Assembly (NCBI GenBank): GCA_004299485.1
Contig: SCQP01000001.1
Coordinates: forward strand, 186,001 to 250,000
DNA length: 64,000 nucleotides
Direction: 5' to 3'
DNA from: Acidobacteriota bacterium
GTDB taxonomy: Bacteria; Acidobacteriota; Terriglobia; Terriglobales; SCQP01
Of the stretch, positions 48,010-56,694 are shown piece after piece. The notes beneath the pieces were generated by a model. It was not told where the DNA came from. It was given only the letters and a program-made list of their open reading frames with translations, and searched no databases. The position numbers and the translations under genes were made by a program. The first letter of the stretch is position 1; each line of letters begins with the position of its first letter.

Positions 48010-50415
48010 TTACTCCCTTCGCAGGGCGGACCAGGGGACGACGCGCGAGGCACGGAGTGCGGGCAATGCAGCCGCCGCAACCGCAACCAGCAGAAGCACG
48101 CCCAGCGACAGCGCTATAGCCGCAGGATCGAGGGGTGACAGGCCGTGCAGACCGTGGCGGAGCAGGTGCGCCAGCGGCAAGGCCATTGCCAGGCCGGCAG
48201 CGAGACCGAAGCCCACTATGGTCAGGGCCGACTGCAGAACCAAGAGCAGGATTTCCCTCGGACGGGCGCCGAGGGCCATGCGAATGCCCACCTCCTGCTC
48301 CCGCCGCGCCACCGCGTAGCTCATGACGCCATAAATACCAAGCGCCGCGAGCAGCAGTGCCAAAAGGGCGAAGGCGCCACTCAGATCGGCCAGCGCGCGC
48401 TCGCCGCCCAGACCTGCGCGCAGACGATCCTGCAGCGTGTGCAGCGAGATGACCGGCATCGTCGGGGCGATCTGCGCGAGAGCCGAGCGGATTTCCGCGA
48501 TACCGGCGCTGGCGTCGCCGCGGAAGCGCACCGCAAGGAAATGTGACGACTCGGGGTCTTGCGCCTGCGGGTGATAGACCATAGGCGGTACGGGCTGATC
48601 CGCCCCGTGGACGCGCGCATCAGCAACCACGCCCACAACCGTCGCATCGCGGAAATCGTTGATCACCGCCCCCAGCGGCTGGCAATCGGTGAGGTAGCGG
48701 CGCACAAACACCTCGTTCACAATGACGACCTGCGGCGCATGCGCATCATCGCCGGCACGAAAACGGCGGCCGCGCAGCAGCGGGATGCCAAGGGTGCTGA
48801 AAAAGCCCGGCGAAACAGAATCTTCCTCCGTGTGAACATGGCGGACGCCATTGGGCTCGACCGACAACGTACTCCCGTAGCTGTTGCCGGCCAGCACGCC
48901 GATACTGGCGATGGTGGCACTCGCAACCCCGGGCTCGGCGTTGAGCCGCGCCAACAGCAGCCTGTGCTCGAGCCCGGGAAACGTGGCCGGCGTGTAACCA
49001 GCGGAGCGTGGCGCGATGGTGGCGCTGATCACTGAAGCCGTGGCAAACCCTGGGCGCAGGCGGAGCAGGCGCACCAGACTCAACGCCAGTAAGGATGCCG
49101 CCAGCAGCAGCACCAGCGAGAGCGCGACCTGGGCTCCGATCAGCCAGGACCAGCCTCGGGCTCGCGCGGATTGCTGGCCGCCGCCTTCGCTCTTGAGGGC
49201 CTCATTGACGTTGACGCGGGCGGCGAGCCAGGCTGGGGCCAGCCCGAATAGCAGGCCCGTGATGACTGCGGTGGCAACGCTGAAGCTCAGCACGCGCGCA
49301 TCGAGCGCGACCGTTCCAGCCGGCAGCCGCACGCCCAGCAGTGCCATCAGCGCCGAGCGACCCCAGAAGGCCAGCGCTAGGCCCAGTCCGGCGCCGAGCG
49401 CAGCCAGCGCCAGCGAGCTGGCGAGGGCGTTCCGCAGCAGTCTTCCCTGCCCTGCGCCGAGCGCCAGGCGAACCGCCCATTCGCGCCGGCGCGACATCCC
49501 TCGCGCCAGCAGAAGCAGGGCAACGTCGGCGCAGGCGATCAACAGGACGAGTCCGGCCATCCCCAGCAGCAACTCGAGCGGTGCGGCGATTTCTTTACTC
49601 AGGTAGGCCAGGCCGGTGCTGCCGCGAACAAACCAAACGGCATCACGGCTTTTCGGCCCCTGCGCCGCATACGGCGCCTCGACATTCCGCTCTGCCGCCG
49701 TGGCTGCGGCTGCAATGCCGGGGGCGGTCGCCGCACCCGGAATCCGCGCCACGACATTCAGCCAGTGAATGCCAGATTGTGTGTCCCAGGGCTTCGTAGG
49801 ATCGACGGCGCCGCGGCCGCTATCCATATAGGCGCTGCCAGCGTAATGCAGCCGCTGCTGCAAGCCCATGGGAACCCAGGCGTCGGCTGGCCGGGCCTTG
49901 CTCAAGCCGTAGAATCCAGGCGGCGCTATGCCGATGATGTCGAGCGCCACGCCATTCAGGGTAATCGTCTTGCCGACAACCGGACGGCCATCGTAGTGCT
50001 GAAGCCAATACGCGTAGCCCAGCACAGCAGCGAGCGCTGCCGCATCGCCGGAATCAAGCACGCGGCCGCGCGTGGCCCGAACGCCGAGCAGGGTGAAGTA
50101 GTTCGGGCTGACTAATTGCGTCGCGACCATCTGCGGCGGCGCACCCGGGCGAGGAGTGAACATTTCGTACCCCTCGGTGAAGCAGGCCAATTGTGCGGTG
50201 GGTACGGCAGCTCGCATCTGCCGCACGACGGCGGAGGAAAACTCCGTATCCGGCTGGGAAGGCAGGCCGTTGCGGGCGAAGTAAATTTGCCATGGCTGGC
50301 CGACGGGCAGCGAGCGCAGCAGCACCGCGTCGAGGCCGCTAAAAATCGCAAGATTGGCGCCAATGCCGAGCGCCAGCGCGGCCACGATGACGAGGTGCAG
50401 CTTCCACTCTCGCAT
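48010..50415 (-). CDS. orphan MacB/FtsX-like permease (ADOP family)
   Basis: An 801-residue membrane protein with two FtsX-type permease modules and two periplasmic MacB-like domains. The first helix is HLVIVAALALGIGANLAIFS, with YFTLLGVRATRGRVLDSGDA in periplasmic domain 1. A central four-helix block (GLVLLIACADVALLLLARGM) follows. Periplasmic domain 2 has GFFSTLGIPLLRGRRFRAGD, and the C-terminal helices include ALLLAALGIYGVMSYAVARR. No ATPase gene is adjacent. Large, ATPase-less duplicates of this kind are known as ADOP permeases in Acidobacteriota. ATG 50415 is chosen. Only 22 bp separate it from the divergent amidohydrolase ATG. Confidence 0.9.
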   Translation of the reverse strand: MREWKLHLVIVAALALGIGANLAIFSGLDAVLLRSLPVGQPWQIYFARNGLPSQPDTEFSSAVVRQMRAAVPTAQLACFTEGYEMFTPRPGAPPQMVATQLVSPNYFTLLGVRATRGRVLDSGDAAALAAVLGYAYWLQHYDGRPVVGKTITLNGVALDIIGIAPPGFYGLSKARPADAWVPMGLQQRLHYAGSAYMDSGRGAVDPTKPWDTQSGIHWLNVVARIPGAATAPGIAAAATAAERNVEAPYAAQGPKSRDAVWFVRGSTGLAYLSKEIAAPLELLLGMAGLVLLIACADVALLLLARGMSRRREWAVRLALGAGQGRLLRNALASSLALAALGAGLGLALAFWGRSALMALLGVRLPAGTVALDARVLSFSVATAVITGLLFGLAPAWLAARVNVNEALKSEGGGQQSARARGWSWLIGAQVALSLVLLLAASLLALSLVRLLRLRPGFATASVISATIAPRSAGYTPATFPGLEHRLLLARLNAEPGVASATIASIGVLAGNSYGSTLSVEPNGVRHVHTEEDSVSPGFFSTLGIPLLRGRRFRAGDDAHAPQVVIVNEVFVRRYLTDCQPLGAVINDFRDATVVGVVADARVHGADQPVPPMVYHPQAQDPESSHFLAVRFRGDASAGIAEIRSALAQIAPTMPVISLHTLQDRLRAGLGGERALADLSGAFALLALLLAALGIYGVMSYAVARREQEVGIRMALGARPREILLLVLQSALTIVGFGLAAGLAMALPLAHLLRHGLHGLSPLDPAAIALSLGVLLLVAVAAAALPALRASRVVPWSALRRE

Positions 50416-50437
50416 GCGGCGAGTGTACCATGCTGCC

Positions 50438-52225
50438 ATGCGAGTTTTTTCCTGCGCTCTCGTTCTGCTTTTTACCGCTGCCGCTGCTGCCCAAATTCCC
50501 GGTTTCCCGCCGCCGATGCCACCGGCGACTCTGGTGTTGCGGAACGGCACCATTGAAACGCTGAATCCGCTGCAGCCGGAAGTCGAAGCGCTGGCCGTGC
50601 GCGATGGCAGGATTGAAGCCCTGGGCAGCAATGCGGCCATCGCCCATTACATCGGCGCCGGAACCAAAGTGCTCGACCTGCACGGCGCCTTTGTTACGCC
50701 GGGCTTCATCGAGGGTCACGGCCATCTGATGGACACGGGCCAGGACACGATGGAGCTGAACGTGGGCAAGGCGCCGAACTGGGACGCGATTGTCGCCATG
50801 GTCAAGGCAGCGGCTGCCAAGGCCAGGCCAGGGCAATGGATCATCGGAGCGGGCTGGCAGCAGAGCAAATGGAACCGCGTGCCGCAACCCAATGTCGATG
50901 GCCTGCCCCTCCGCGCTTCGCTCGATGCGGTTTCACCCAATAATCCCGTGATGCTGGAGCATGCCAGCGGCCACGCCATTTTCGTGAACGGCGCGGCGCT
51001 CAAGCTGGCAGCCATCAGGCGCGCCACGCCCAACCCGCCCGGCGGGACGATTGTGCGCGATGCCTCCGGCATCGCCATCGGCATGCTCCGCGACACCGCT
51101 GCGGGGCTGGTCCGCCGCGCCTACAACCGCTATCTGCAAACACTGCCCGCTTCGGCACTGGCGGCTCAGCGCGAGCGCGCGCTGCACCTGGCGGTCGAGA
51201 ACGAAATCAGCAAGGGCATCACCACCTTCGTGGATATGGGCGAAAGCTTCCAGACGGTGGACTGGCTCAAACAGGAAGCCGCAAAAGGGCTACCCCTGCG
51301 GCTGTACGTAAACATTAACGGCGAGCCGGTCTCGGCGCTCGAGGCGCGCCTGCCGCAGTACAAGATCATCGGCTACGCCAACAATCATTTCACCGTGCAC
51401 GGCATCGGCGAAATCACCAGCGATGGCGCGCTGGGCACGCGCAGCGCCTGGTTTCTCCAGCCGTATTCGGATGCACCCAGCATCACCGGCAAAAATGTAG
51501 TCGCCATGAGCACCATTCGCCAGATGGCGGAAATCGCCGCCAGGGATGGCTTTCAGGTTTCGGTCCATGCCATCGGCGACCGCGCCAACCGCGAAACGCT
51601 GAACCTGTTTCAGCAAATCTTCACTGCCGACCCGGCGGCGCACGCGCTGCGCTGGCGCATCGAGCACGCGCAGCACTTACAGCCGAGCGACATTGCGCGC
51701 TTCGGCAAACTGGGCGTGATCGCCTCGATGCAGTCCATCCACGCCTGCTCGGATGCGCCCTTTGTCGTCACCCGCCTCGGCGAAACGCGCGCACGCGAAG
51801 GCGCTTACGTGTGGCATTCGCTCACCTCCACCGGTGCGATTGTGCTCGATGGCACCGACACGCCGGTCGAAGACACCAACCCGATTCCCAACTTCTTTTG
51901 CGGCGTGACCCGGCGCGAGGGCAATGGCACGTACTTCTTCCCGGCGCAGAAGAAGACGCGGATGCAGGAACTACGCGACTACACCTGGAACAACGCTTAC
52001 GCCATCATCGAGGAGAACGAGGTCGGCTCGCTCGCCCCCGGCAAGCTGGCCGACATGGACGTGTTCTCCGGCGACCTGCTGACCATTCCCGCCGCGGACA
52101 TCCTCCGCACGCGCGTGCTCTACACCATCATCGGCGGCGCGATCGTCTACACGCGCCCGGGCGCGGCGGCCTGGCGCAAGGGCCAGTTCTTCCCCGCCAT
52201 GCCCGAGTTCGACCATGTGAATTAG
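50438..52225 (+). CDS. exported amidohydrolase (YtcJ-like)
   Basis: A 595-residue metal-dependent hydrolase of the amidohydrolase-3 group. A signal peptide (MRVFSCALVLLFTAAAAAQI) precedes a beta domain (LRNGTIETLNPLQPEVEALA). The metal-binding HxH motif is in PGFIEGHGHLMDTG, and further ligands occur in FQVSVHAIGDRANRE, RIEHAQHLQPSD and VLDGTDTPVEDTNP. The C-terminus NEVGSLAPGKLADMDVFSGD is typical. YtcJ relatives act on N-substituted amides and formamides. The actual substrate is unknown. Confidence 0.9.
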   Translation: MRVFSCALVLLFTAAAAAQIPGFPPPMPPATLVLRNGTIETLNPLQPEVEALAVRDGRIEALGSNAAIAHYIGAGTKVLDLHGAFVTPGFIEGHGHLMDTGQDTMELNVGKAPNWDAIVAMVKAAAAKARPGQWIIGAGWQQSKWNRVPQPNVDGLPLRASLDAVSPNNPVMLEHASGHAIFVNGAALKLAAIRRATPNPPGGTIVRDASGIAIGMLRDTAAGLVRRAYNRYLQTLPASALAAQRERALHLAVENEISKGITTFVDMGESFQTVDWLKQEAAKGLPLRLYVNINGEPVSALEARLPQYKIIGYANNHFTVHGIGEITSDGALGTRSAWFLQPYSDAPSITGKNVVAMSTIRQMAEIAARDGFQVSVHAIGDRANRETLNLFQQIFTADPAAHALRWRIEHAQHLQPSDIARFGKLGVIASMQSIHACSDAPFVVTRLGETRAREGAYVWHSLTSTGAIVLDGTDTPVEDTNPIPNFFCGVTRREGNGTYFFPAQKKTRMQELRDYTWNNAYAIIEENEVGSLAPGKLADMDVFSGDLLTIPAADILRTRVLYTIIGGAIVYTRPGAAAWRKGQFFPAMPEFDHVN

Positions 52226-52271
52226 AGGTACTGCGCGGCTGTACATGACCGCCGCAACAACCACTGATTCA

Positions 52272-52317
52272 TTGAGACTCCCGCGCGGAATCTCTATACT
52301 CTACGTATCTAAGGAAC
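52272..52317 (+). promoter_or_regulatory. sigma70-type promoter and ribosome site of the S10 gene
   Basis: TTGAGA (52272-52277) and TATACT (52295-52300) are separated by 17 bp, close to the sigma70 consensus. AAGGAAC (52311-52317) follows as a ribosome site 4 bases before ATG 52322. It is the clearest promoter in the window. Confidence 0.65.
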
Positions 52318-52321
52318 ATTC

Positions 52322-53827
52322 ATGAAACATTACATCGCGTTGTTCTGTACCGTGGCGCTGTGCGGATTGGCTGCGGCGCAAACCCATCCCACGCCGCCCA
52401 AAGCCACGCAATCGATCACCCAGGGCAGCGTCACCGTCGAAGGCCAGCGCATCGACTACACCGCGACCGCGGGCACCATCATCCTGACGAACCGTTCGGA
52501 AAAGCCCACCGGCAGCATTTTTTACGTGGCCTATACCAAAGACGGCGTCAAGGACGAAGGCCAGCGGCCGGTGATGTTTCTGTACAACGGCGGGCCGGGC
52601 TCGTCGACCATCTGGCTGCACATGGGTTCATTCGCCCCGGTGCGCATCGTCACCGCCGATCACACCCACACGCCGCCGGCGCCCTACAAGCTGGTGAGCA
52701 ACGAGTACAGCCTGCTCGACGCCTCCGACCTGGTTTTTGTGGATGCCATGAGCACCGGCTACAGCCGCATCATCCGCAAGGATGAGGGCGGCGCCGGCAC
52801 GCCCGAGATGTTTTACGGCGTCAACCAGGACGCCGGGGCGTTCGCGCAGTTCATCATGAAGTACCTGAGCAAGAATAATCGCTGGAATTCGCCCAAGTAC
52901 CTATACGGCGAAAGCTATGGCACGGTGCGCTCGGAAGTGTTGGCGAACATGCTGGAGCAGCAGTACGACATTGATCCGAACGGTGTGGTGTTGCAATCGG
53001 CCTACACCGGCGAAGGCACCTTCGGCTCCGATATCGAGTACGCCAACGACCTGCCTACGGAAGCTGCGGTCGCCTGGTATCACCACAAACTGCCCAACCA
53101 GCCTGCGCAACTGCCGCCCTTCCTCAAGCAGGTGGAGCAGTGGACCTGGACGACCTACGCGCAGGCGCTGGTAGCGGGCAACAGCCTGAGCGCGGCGCAA
53201 TGCAACACGGTGGCGGAGCAGTTGCACAACTACACCGGCCTGAGCACGGACTTCATCAAGAAGGCGAACCTGCGCATTAGCGAGGGCGAGTTCCGCCATG
53301 ATCTGCTGGGCAGCGAGGATCAGACCGTGGGCGATCTCGATGGCCGCTTCGCCGGCCCCTCCATGAACCCCCTGAGCCTGAACGCGCAGTATGACCCGCA
53401 GTCGGCAGGCATCAGCGCGGCGTATGTGGCCGGTTTCACCATGTACGCCCATAACACGCTGCATTACGGGCGCGGCGAGACCTATCGTCCCGAAGCCTAC
53501 AACATCATCACCAACTGGTCGCACAGCGCCGGTGGACGCGGCGGCCGCTTCCAGCGGCGGGTCGATCCGGGCGCCGATCTGGCGAGCGCCATGAAGTACA
53601 ACCCGCTGCTGCGCGTCGAGGTGGATGCCGGCTATTTCGACCTGAATCTGCCCTATGGCGGCATGGTGTACTCGGTGCGGCATCTGAGTCTGCCCAAGGC
53701 CCTGGAGTCGCACATCCAGTTCAAGTATTACTACTCCGGCCACATGATCTACGTGAACGTGCCCTCACTGAAGGAGCTGCACGACAACACCGCGGCGTTC
53801 ATTCGTTCGACCAGCAGCCAGCAGTAG
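52322..53827 (+). CDS. S10 family serine carboxypeptidase
   Basis: A 501-residue exported peptidase. Signal peptide MKHYIALFCTVALCGLAAAQ. The S10 motifs are VMFLYNGGPGSSTIWLHMGS (oxyanion), PKYLYGESYGTVRSEVLA (Ser nucleophile), VDAGYFDLNLPYGGM (Asp) and YYYSGHMIYVNVPS (His). Bacterial S10 enzymes are thought to remove C-terminal residues at acidic pH, which fits an acidobacterial habitat. It has its own promoter and follows the amidohydrolase gene on the same strand. Confidence 0.93.
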   Translation: MKHYIALFCTVALCGLAAAQTHPTPPKATQSITQGSVTVEGQRIDYTATAGTIILTNRSEKPTGSIFYVAYTKDGVKDEGQRPVMFLYNGGPGSSTIWLHMGSFAPVRIVTADHTHTPPAPYKLVSNEYSLLDASDLVFVDAMSTGYSRIIRKDEGGAGTPEMFYGVNQDAGAFAQFIMKYLSKNNRWNSPKYLYGESYGTVRSEVLANMLEQQYDIDPNGVVLQSAYTGEGTFGSDIEYANDLPTEAAVAWYHHKLPNQPAQLPPFLKQVEQWTWTTYAQALVAGNSLSAAQCNTVAEQLHNYTGLSTDFIKKANLRISEGEFRHDLLGSEDQTVGDLDGRFAGPSMNPLSLNAQYDPQSAGISAAYVAGFTMYAHNTLHYGRGETYRPEAYNIITNWSHSAGGRGGRFQRRVDPGADLASAMKYNPLLRVEVDAGYFDLNLPYGGMVYSVRHLSLPKALESHIQFKYYYSGHMIYVNVPSLKELHDNTAAFIRSTSSQQ

Positions 53828-53881
53828 CGCAGGTGATCGGGGTCACGTCCCCGGCCGCGCCGGAGATGTGAAAATACCTTA

Positions 53882-55444
53882 ATGACTCTAGCGGGCTCGG
53901 CGCGCGGCACGGAGAGCCTACCCGAGATCTGGCGCGCTGCATTTGAGCGCGAACGGGCGGGAGTACGCACCGGCGCCGATCCCATGCCGGAACGGCGGGC
54001 GGCGCGCCTGCTGGCCGCCTTCATTGCCGTCGGGCTGTTTTTCCTGGCGCTGCCGGGCACGCTCATTGGGGTCGGCAATCTGCTGCTGATTGCCATGGAG
54101 CGGCTGCCCACCGCGCCGCGTCCAGCCTGGATTCAGGCGCACGGGCAGGCACAGATCCTGGGCTGGGTGGGCAGCTTCATGCTTGGCATTGCGTTGTTCT
54201 TTTTGCCCAAGCTGCGGGTCGCCGACAATCGCCACATCCGGCTGGGATGGCTGGCGTGGGTGCTCTGGAGCGCGGCGGCACTGATCCGCTGGCGGGCGGG
54301 AACGAGTGCGAGTGATCCGCGCCCCTGGTTGATCGCAGCGGCGCTGCTGTTTCTGGCCGCCTTCGCGCTGGTGCAATGGATTCTATGGCGGCCGCAGCAT
54401 CGGAGCTCCAATCCTGACCGCGCGCTGCCCGTGCTGGTAGCGACGGGCTTCGCCGGCCTGGGCCTGGCGCTGCTGGTGAATCTGGCCGGAGCTTGGGCCA
54501 GTAATCCGGTCACCGCGACCATTCCCCCCGCATGGGACCAGACGCTGATCGAACTCGAAGTCTGGGCGTTTATTCTGCCCGTGGCCGCCGGCTTCAGTAC
54601 GCGCTTCGTCGCCACGGCGCTGGGACTGCGGCCGCATCGCTTCCGCGCCAGGCCGCAGCTTTGGTTGCAGGCCGGGTTTACGGTTCTGGCGCTGGCTGCG
54701 CTGACGCGCGTTTTCATAGCGTCCGGCGTGCTGGCAGTTGCGCTCGTGGCCGCGATAGTGTGGGGCCTGCGGATTTTTGAGCCTCCCGCAAGCGCGCCCA
54801 AACGGGAAGGCGTTTATGCCGGGTTTACCGCTTTTTTGCGCATTGCCTATATCTGGCTGTGCGCAGGCGCGGCGCTGGGCGTAGCGGCAGCACTCGTACC
54901 CGCGCATCCCGGACTGGCCGGAGCGTCACGCCACGCCGTCACGGTGGGCTTTGTGGTGACGCTGATTTTCTGCGTCGGCCCGAGGATCCTGCCCAGTTTC
55001 TTGAACCGTCGCCAGCTCTTCAGCCGCTCGCTGATGGCCCTCACCCTGTGGTTCATCACCGCCGGGTGCCTAATGCGGGTCATCAGCGAAGCTGCCGCCT
55101 ACGGAGACCTGCATAGCTGGGCCTGGACGTGGCTGCCAATTTCGGCTTACATCGAGCTGCTCGCGATCCTGCTGTTCGTGATCAACCTGGCCGGCACCAT
55201 GTTGCGGCGTGCACCCGTCTGGTTCAGGCTGGAAACTATTAGCGTCGCCACGCCACTTTATTGGTACACCTCGAGCTACCCGCGCACGCGAGCGGTTCTG
55301 GTCCAAGCCGGCCTAAGCACACTGGACCGGACCAAGGACGTACCCCGCACACTGACTCTGGAGGAAGCGGCGGCGGCCGACCAGGTCGATGCAGAGCAGT
55401 TGGTGGAGACCCTGCGCAGCTTCTTCCGGACGAAGCAGTCATAA
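53882..55444 (+). CDS. NnrS-like membrane protein with C-terminal DUF1858
   Basis: A 520-residue protein with about twelve hydrophobic segments. RPAWIQAHGQAQILGWVGSF and VAAGFSTRFVATALGLRPHR resemble NnrS, a heme- and copper-containing membrane protein linked to nitric oxide stress. After the last helix the chain ends in a small soluble domain (YTSSYPRTRAVLVQAGLSTL, then RTLTLEEAAAADQVDAEQLV) of the DUF1858 type found in ScdA/hybrid-cluster-associated proteins. The fusion suggests a nitrosative-stress role. The first ~35 residues are soluble and doubtful; ATG 53882 gives the longest form. Confidence 0.7.
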   Translation: MTLAGSARGTESLPEIWRAAFERERAGVRTGADPMPERRAARLLAAFIAVGLFFLALPGTLIGVGNLLLIAMERLPTAPRPAWIQAHGQAQILGWVGSFMLGIALFFLPKLRVADNRHIRLGWLAWVLWSAAALIRWRAGTSASDPRPWLIAAALLFLAAFALVQWILWRPQHRSSNPDRALPVLVATGFAGLGLALLVNLAGAWASNPVTATIPPAWDQTLIELEVWAFILPVAAGFSTRFVATALGLRPHRFRARPQLWLQAGFTVLALAALTRVFIASGVLAVALVAAIVWGLRIFEPPASAPKREGVYAGFTAFLRIAYIWLCAGAALGVAAALVPAHPGLAGASRHAVTVGFVVTLIFCVGPRILPSFLNRRQLFSRSLMALTLWFITAGCLMRVISEAAAYGDLHSWAWTWLPISAYIELLAILLFVINLAGTMLRRAPVWFRLETISVATPLYWYTSSYPRTRAVLVQAGLSTLDRTKDVPRTLTLEEAAAADQVDAEQLVETLRSFFRTKQS

Positions 55445-55547
55445 CGCCTCGGCCACTGTAACCTGTGGCACAACTCTGTCGTAGAAACTTGCGCCCGCGG
55501 ATATAAAATCTAATCTTCCGGGTGACAGATGTGCGCCCCTGCCGCCT

Positions 55548-56687
55548 ATGACTGTTTTTCGACGCCCCGTTTCCATCGCCCTCCTGGCTACCGCCGGCAT
55601 GCTTACTGGCTGTAGCAAAGCCAAGCCCGTAGCCCACACCGCCCAGCCGGTCTCGGTCACCGTCGCGCGGGCCATGACGGAAGACGTTCCCACCAATCTG
55701 CAGGCCATTGGTTCCGTCCAGGCCGTCAACACAGTTTCGGTGAAAACCTTAGTGGGCGGACAGTTGCAGAGCGTCAACTTTCATCAGGGCGATGAGGTGC
55801 ACGTCGGCCAGGTGCTGTTCCGCATCGACCCGCAGCCATTTGAAGCCGCACTGGCGCAAGCACAGGCGAATCTGGCGCGTGACCTCGCCACCAACAGCCA
55901 GAACCAGGTCGAAGCTCGCCGCTACGCCGACTTGGCCAAACAGGGCATCGTCTCCGCGGAGCAGAGCGAACAATTGGCCTCGACCGCCGCTGCCTCCAAG
56001 GCCCTGGCAGCCGCCGACCGCGCCGCCGTGCAGGCAGCGAAGCTGCAGCTCAGCTACTGCACGATTACGGCACCGATCAATGGCCGCACTGGCGACCTGC
56101 TGGTGCAGGCGGGCAACACGGTGCAACCCAATACTTCCGTTTTGGTGTCCATCAACCAGATCAAGCCGATCTACGTTTCCTTTGCTGTGCCCGAGCAGTT
56201 CCTGCAGCAGATCAAGCACCTGAACGGCGCGCATTCGCTCGCGGTGAGCGCGCATGCGCAAGGCGATAACGACCTCGAATCCGGGCACCTGTCGTTTATC
56301 AACAACGCCATCGACACCACTACCGGCACCATCCAACTTATGGCCACGTTTGCCAATCCGCGCGAGCGGCTCTGGCCGGGCGAGTATGTCAACACCAATC
56401 TCACGCTCGACGTACAGCGCAACGCCACCGTGGTGCCCGCCACCGCCGTACAGAATGGCCAGAACGATCTCTACGTTTTCGTGCTGAACCCTAACGACAC
56501 GGTCGAAAACCGCACGGTGACCACCTCCACCACCTACGACGGCAAGACAGTCATCACTTCGGGCGTCAAACCCGGCGAGACGGTTATTACCGACGGCCAG
56601 TTGAGCTTGTTCCCTGGGGCCAAAGTCTCGGTTAAGCCGGGCGACGGACCGGCGGTCGGCTCCGTAACCGCGGCCGCGCGGCAATAG
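55548..56687 (+). CDS. RND efflux periplasmic adaptor (MdtA-like)
   Basis: A 379-residue lipoprotein. Lipobox GMLTGCSK puts the lipidated Cys at 22. The lipoyl-like segment VNTVSVKTLVGGQLQSVNFH, a hairpin of coiled-coil helices (ALAQAQANLARDLATNSQNQ to AAKLQLSYCTITAPINGRTG) and beta-barrel domains follow in membrane-fusion-protein order. NATVVPATAVQNGQNDLYVF is a typical later motif. It links the inner-membrane pump to an outer-membrane channel, whose gene is not in view. The pump gene follows after 7 bases. Confidence 0.94.
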   Translation: MTVFRRPVSIALLATAGMLTGCSKAKPVAHTAQPVSVTVARAMTEDVPTNLQAIGSVQAVNTVSVKTLVGGQLQSVNFHQGDEVHVGQVLFRIDPQPFEAALAQAQANLARDLATNSQNQVEARRYADLAKQGIVSAEQSEQLASTAAASKALAAADRAAVQAAKLQLSYCTITAPINGRTGDLLVQAGNTVQPNTSVLVSINQIKPIYVSFAVPEQFLQQIKHLNGAHSLAVSAHAQGDNDLESGHLSFINNAIDTTTGTIQLMATFANPRERLWPGEYVNTNLTLDVQRNATVVPATAVQNGQNDLYVFVLNPNDTVENRTVTTSTTYDGKTVITSGVKPGETVITDGQLSLFPGAKVSVKPGDGPAVGSVTAAARQ

Positions 56688-56694
56688 GAACGGC

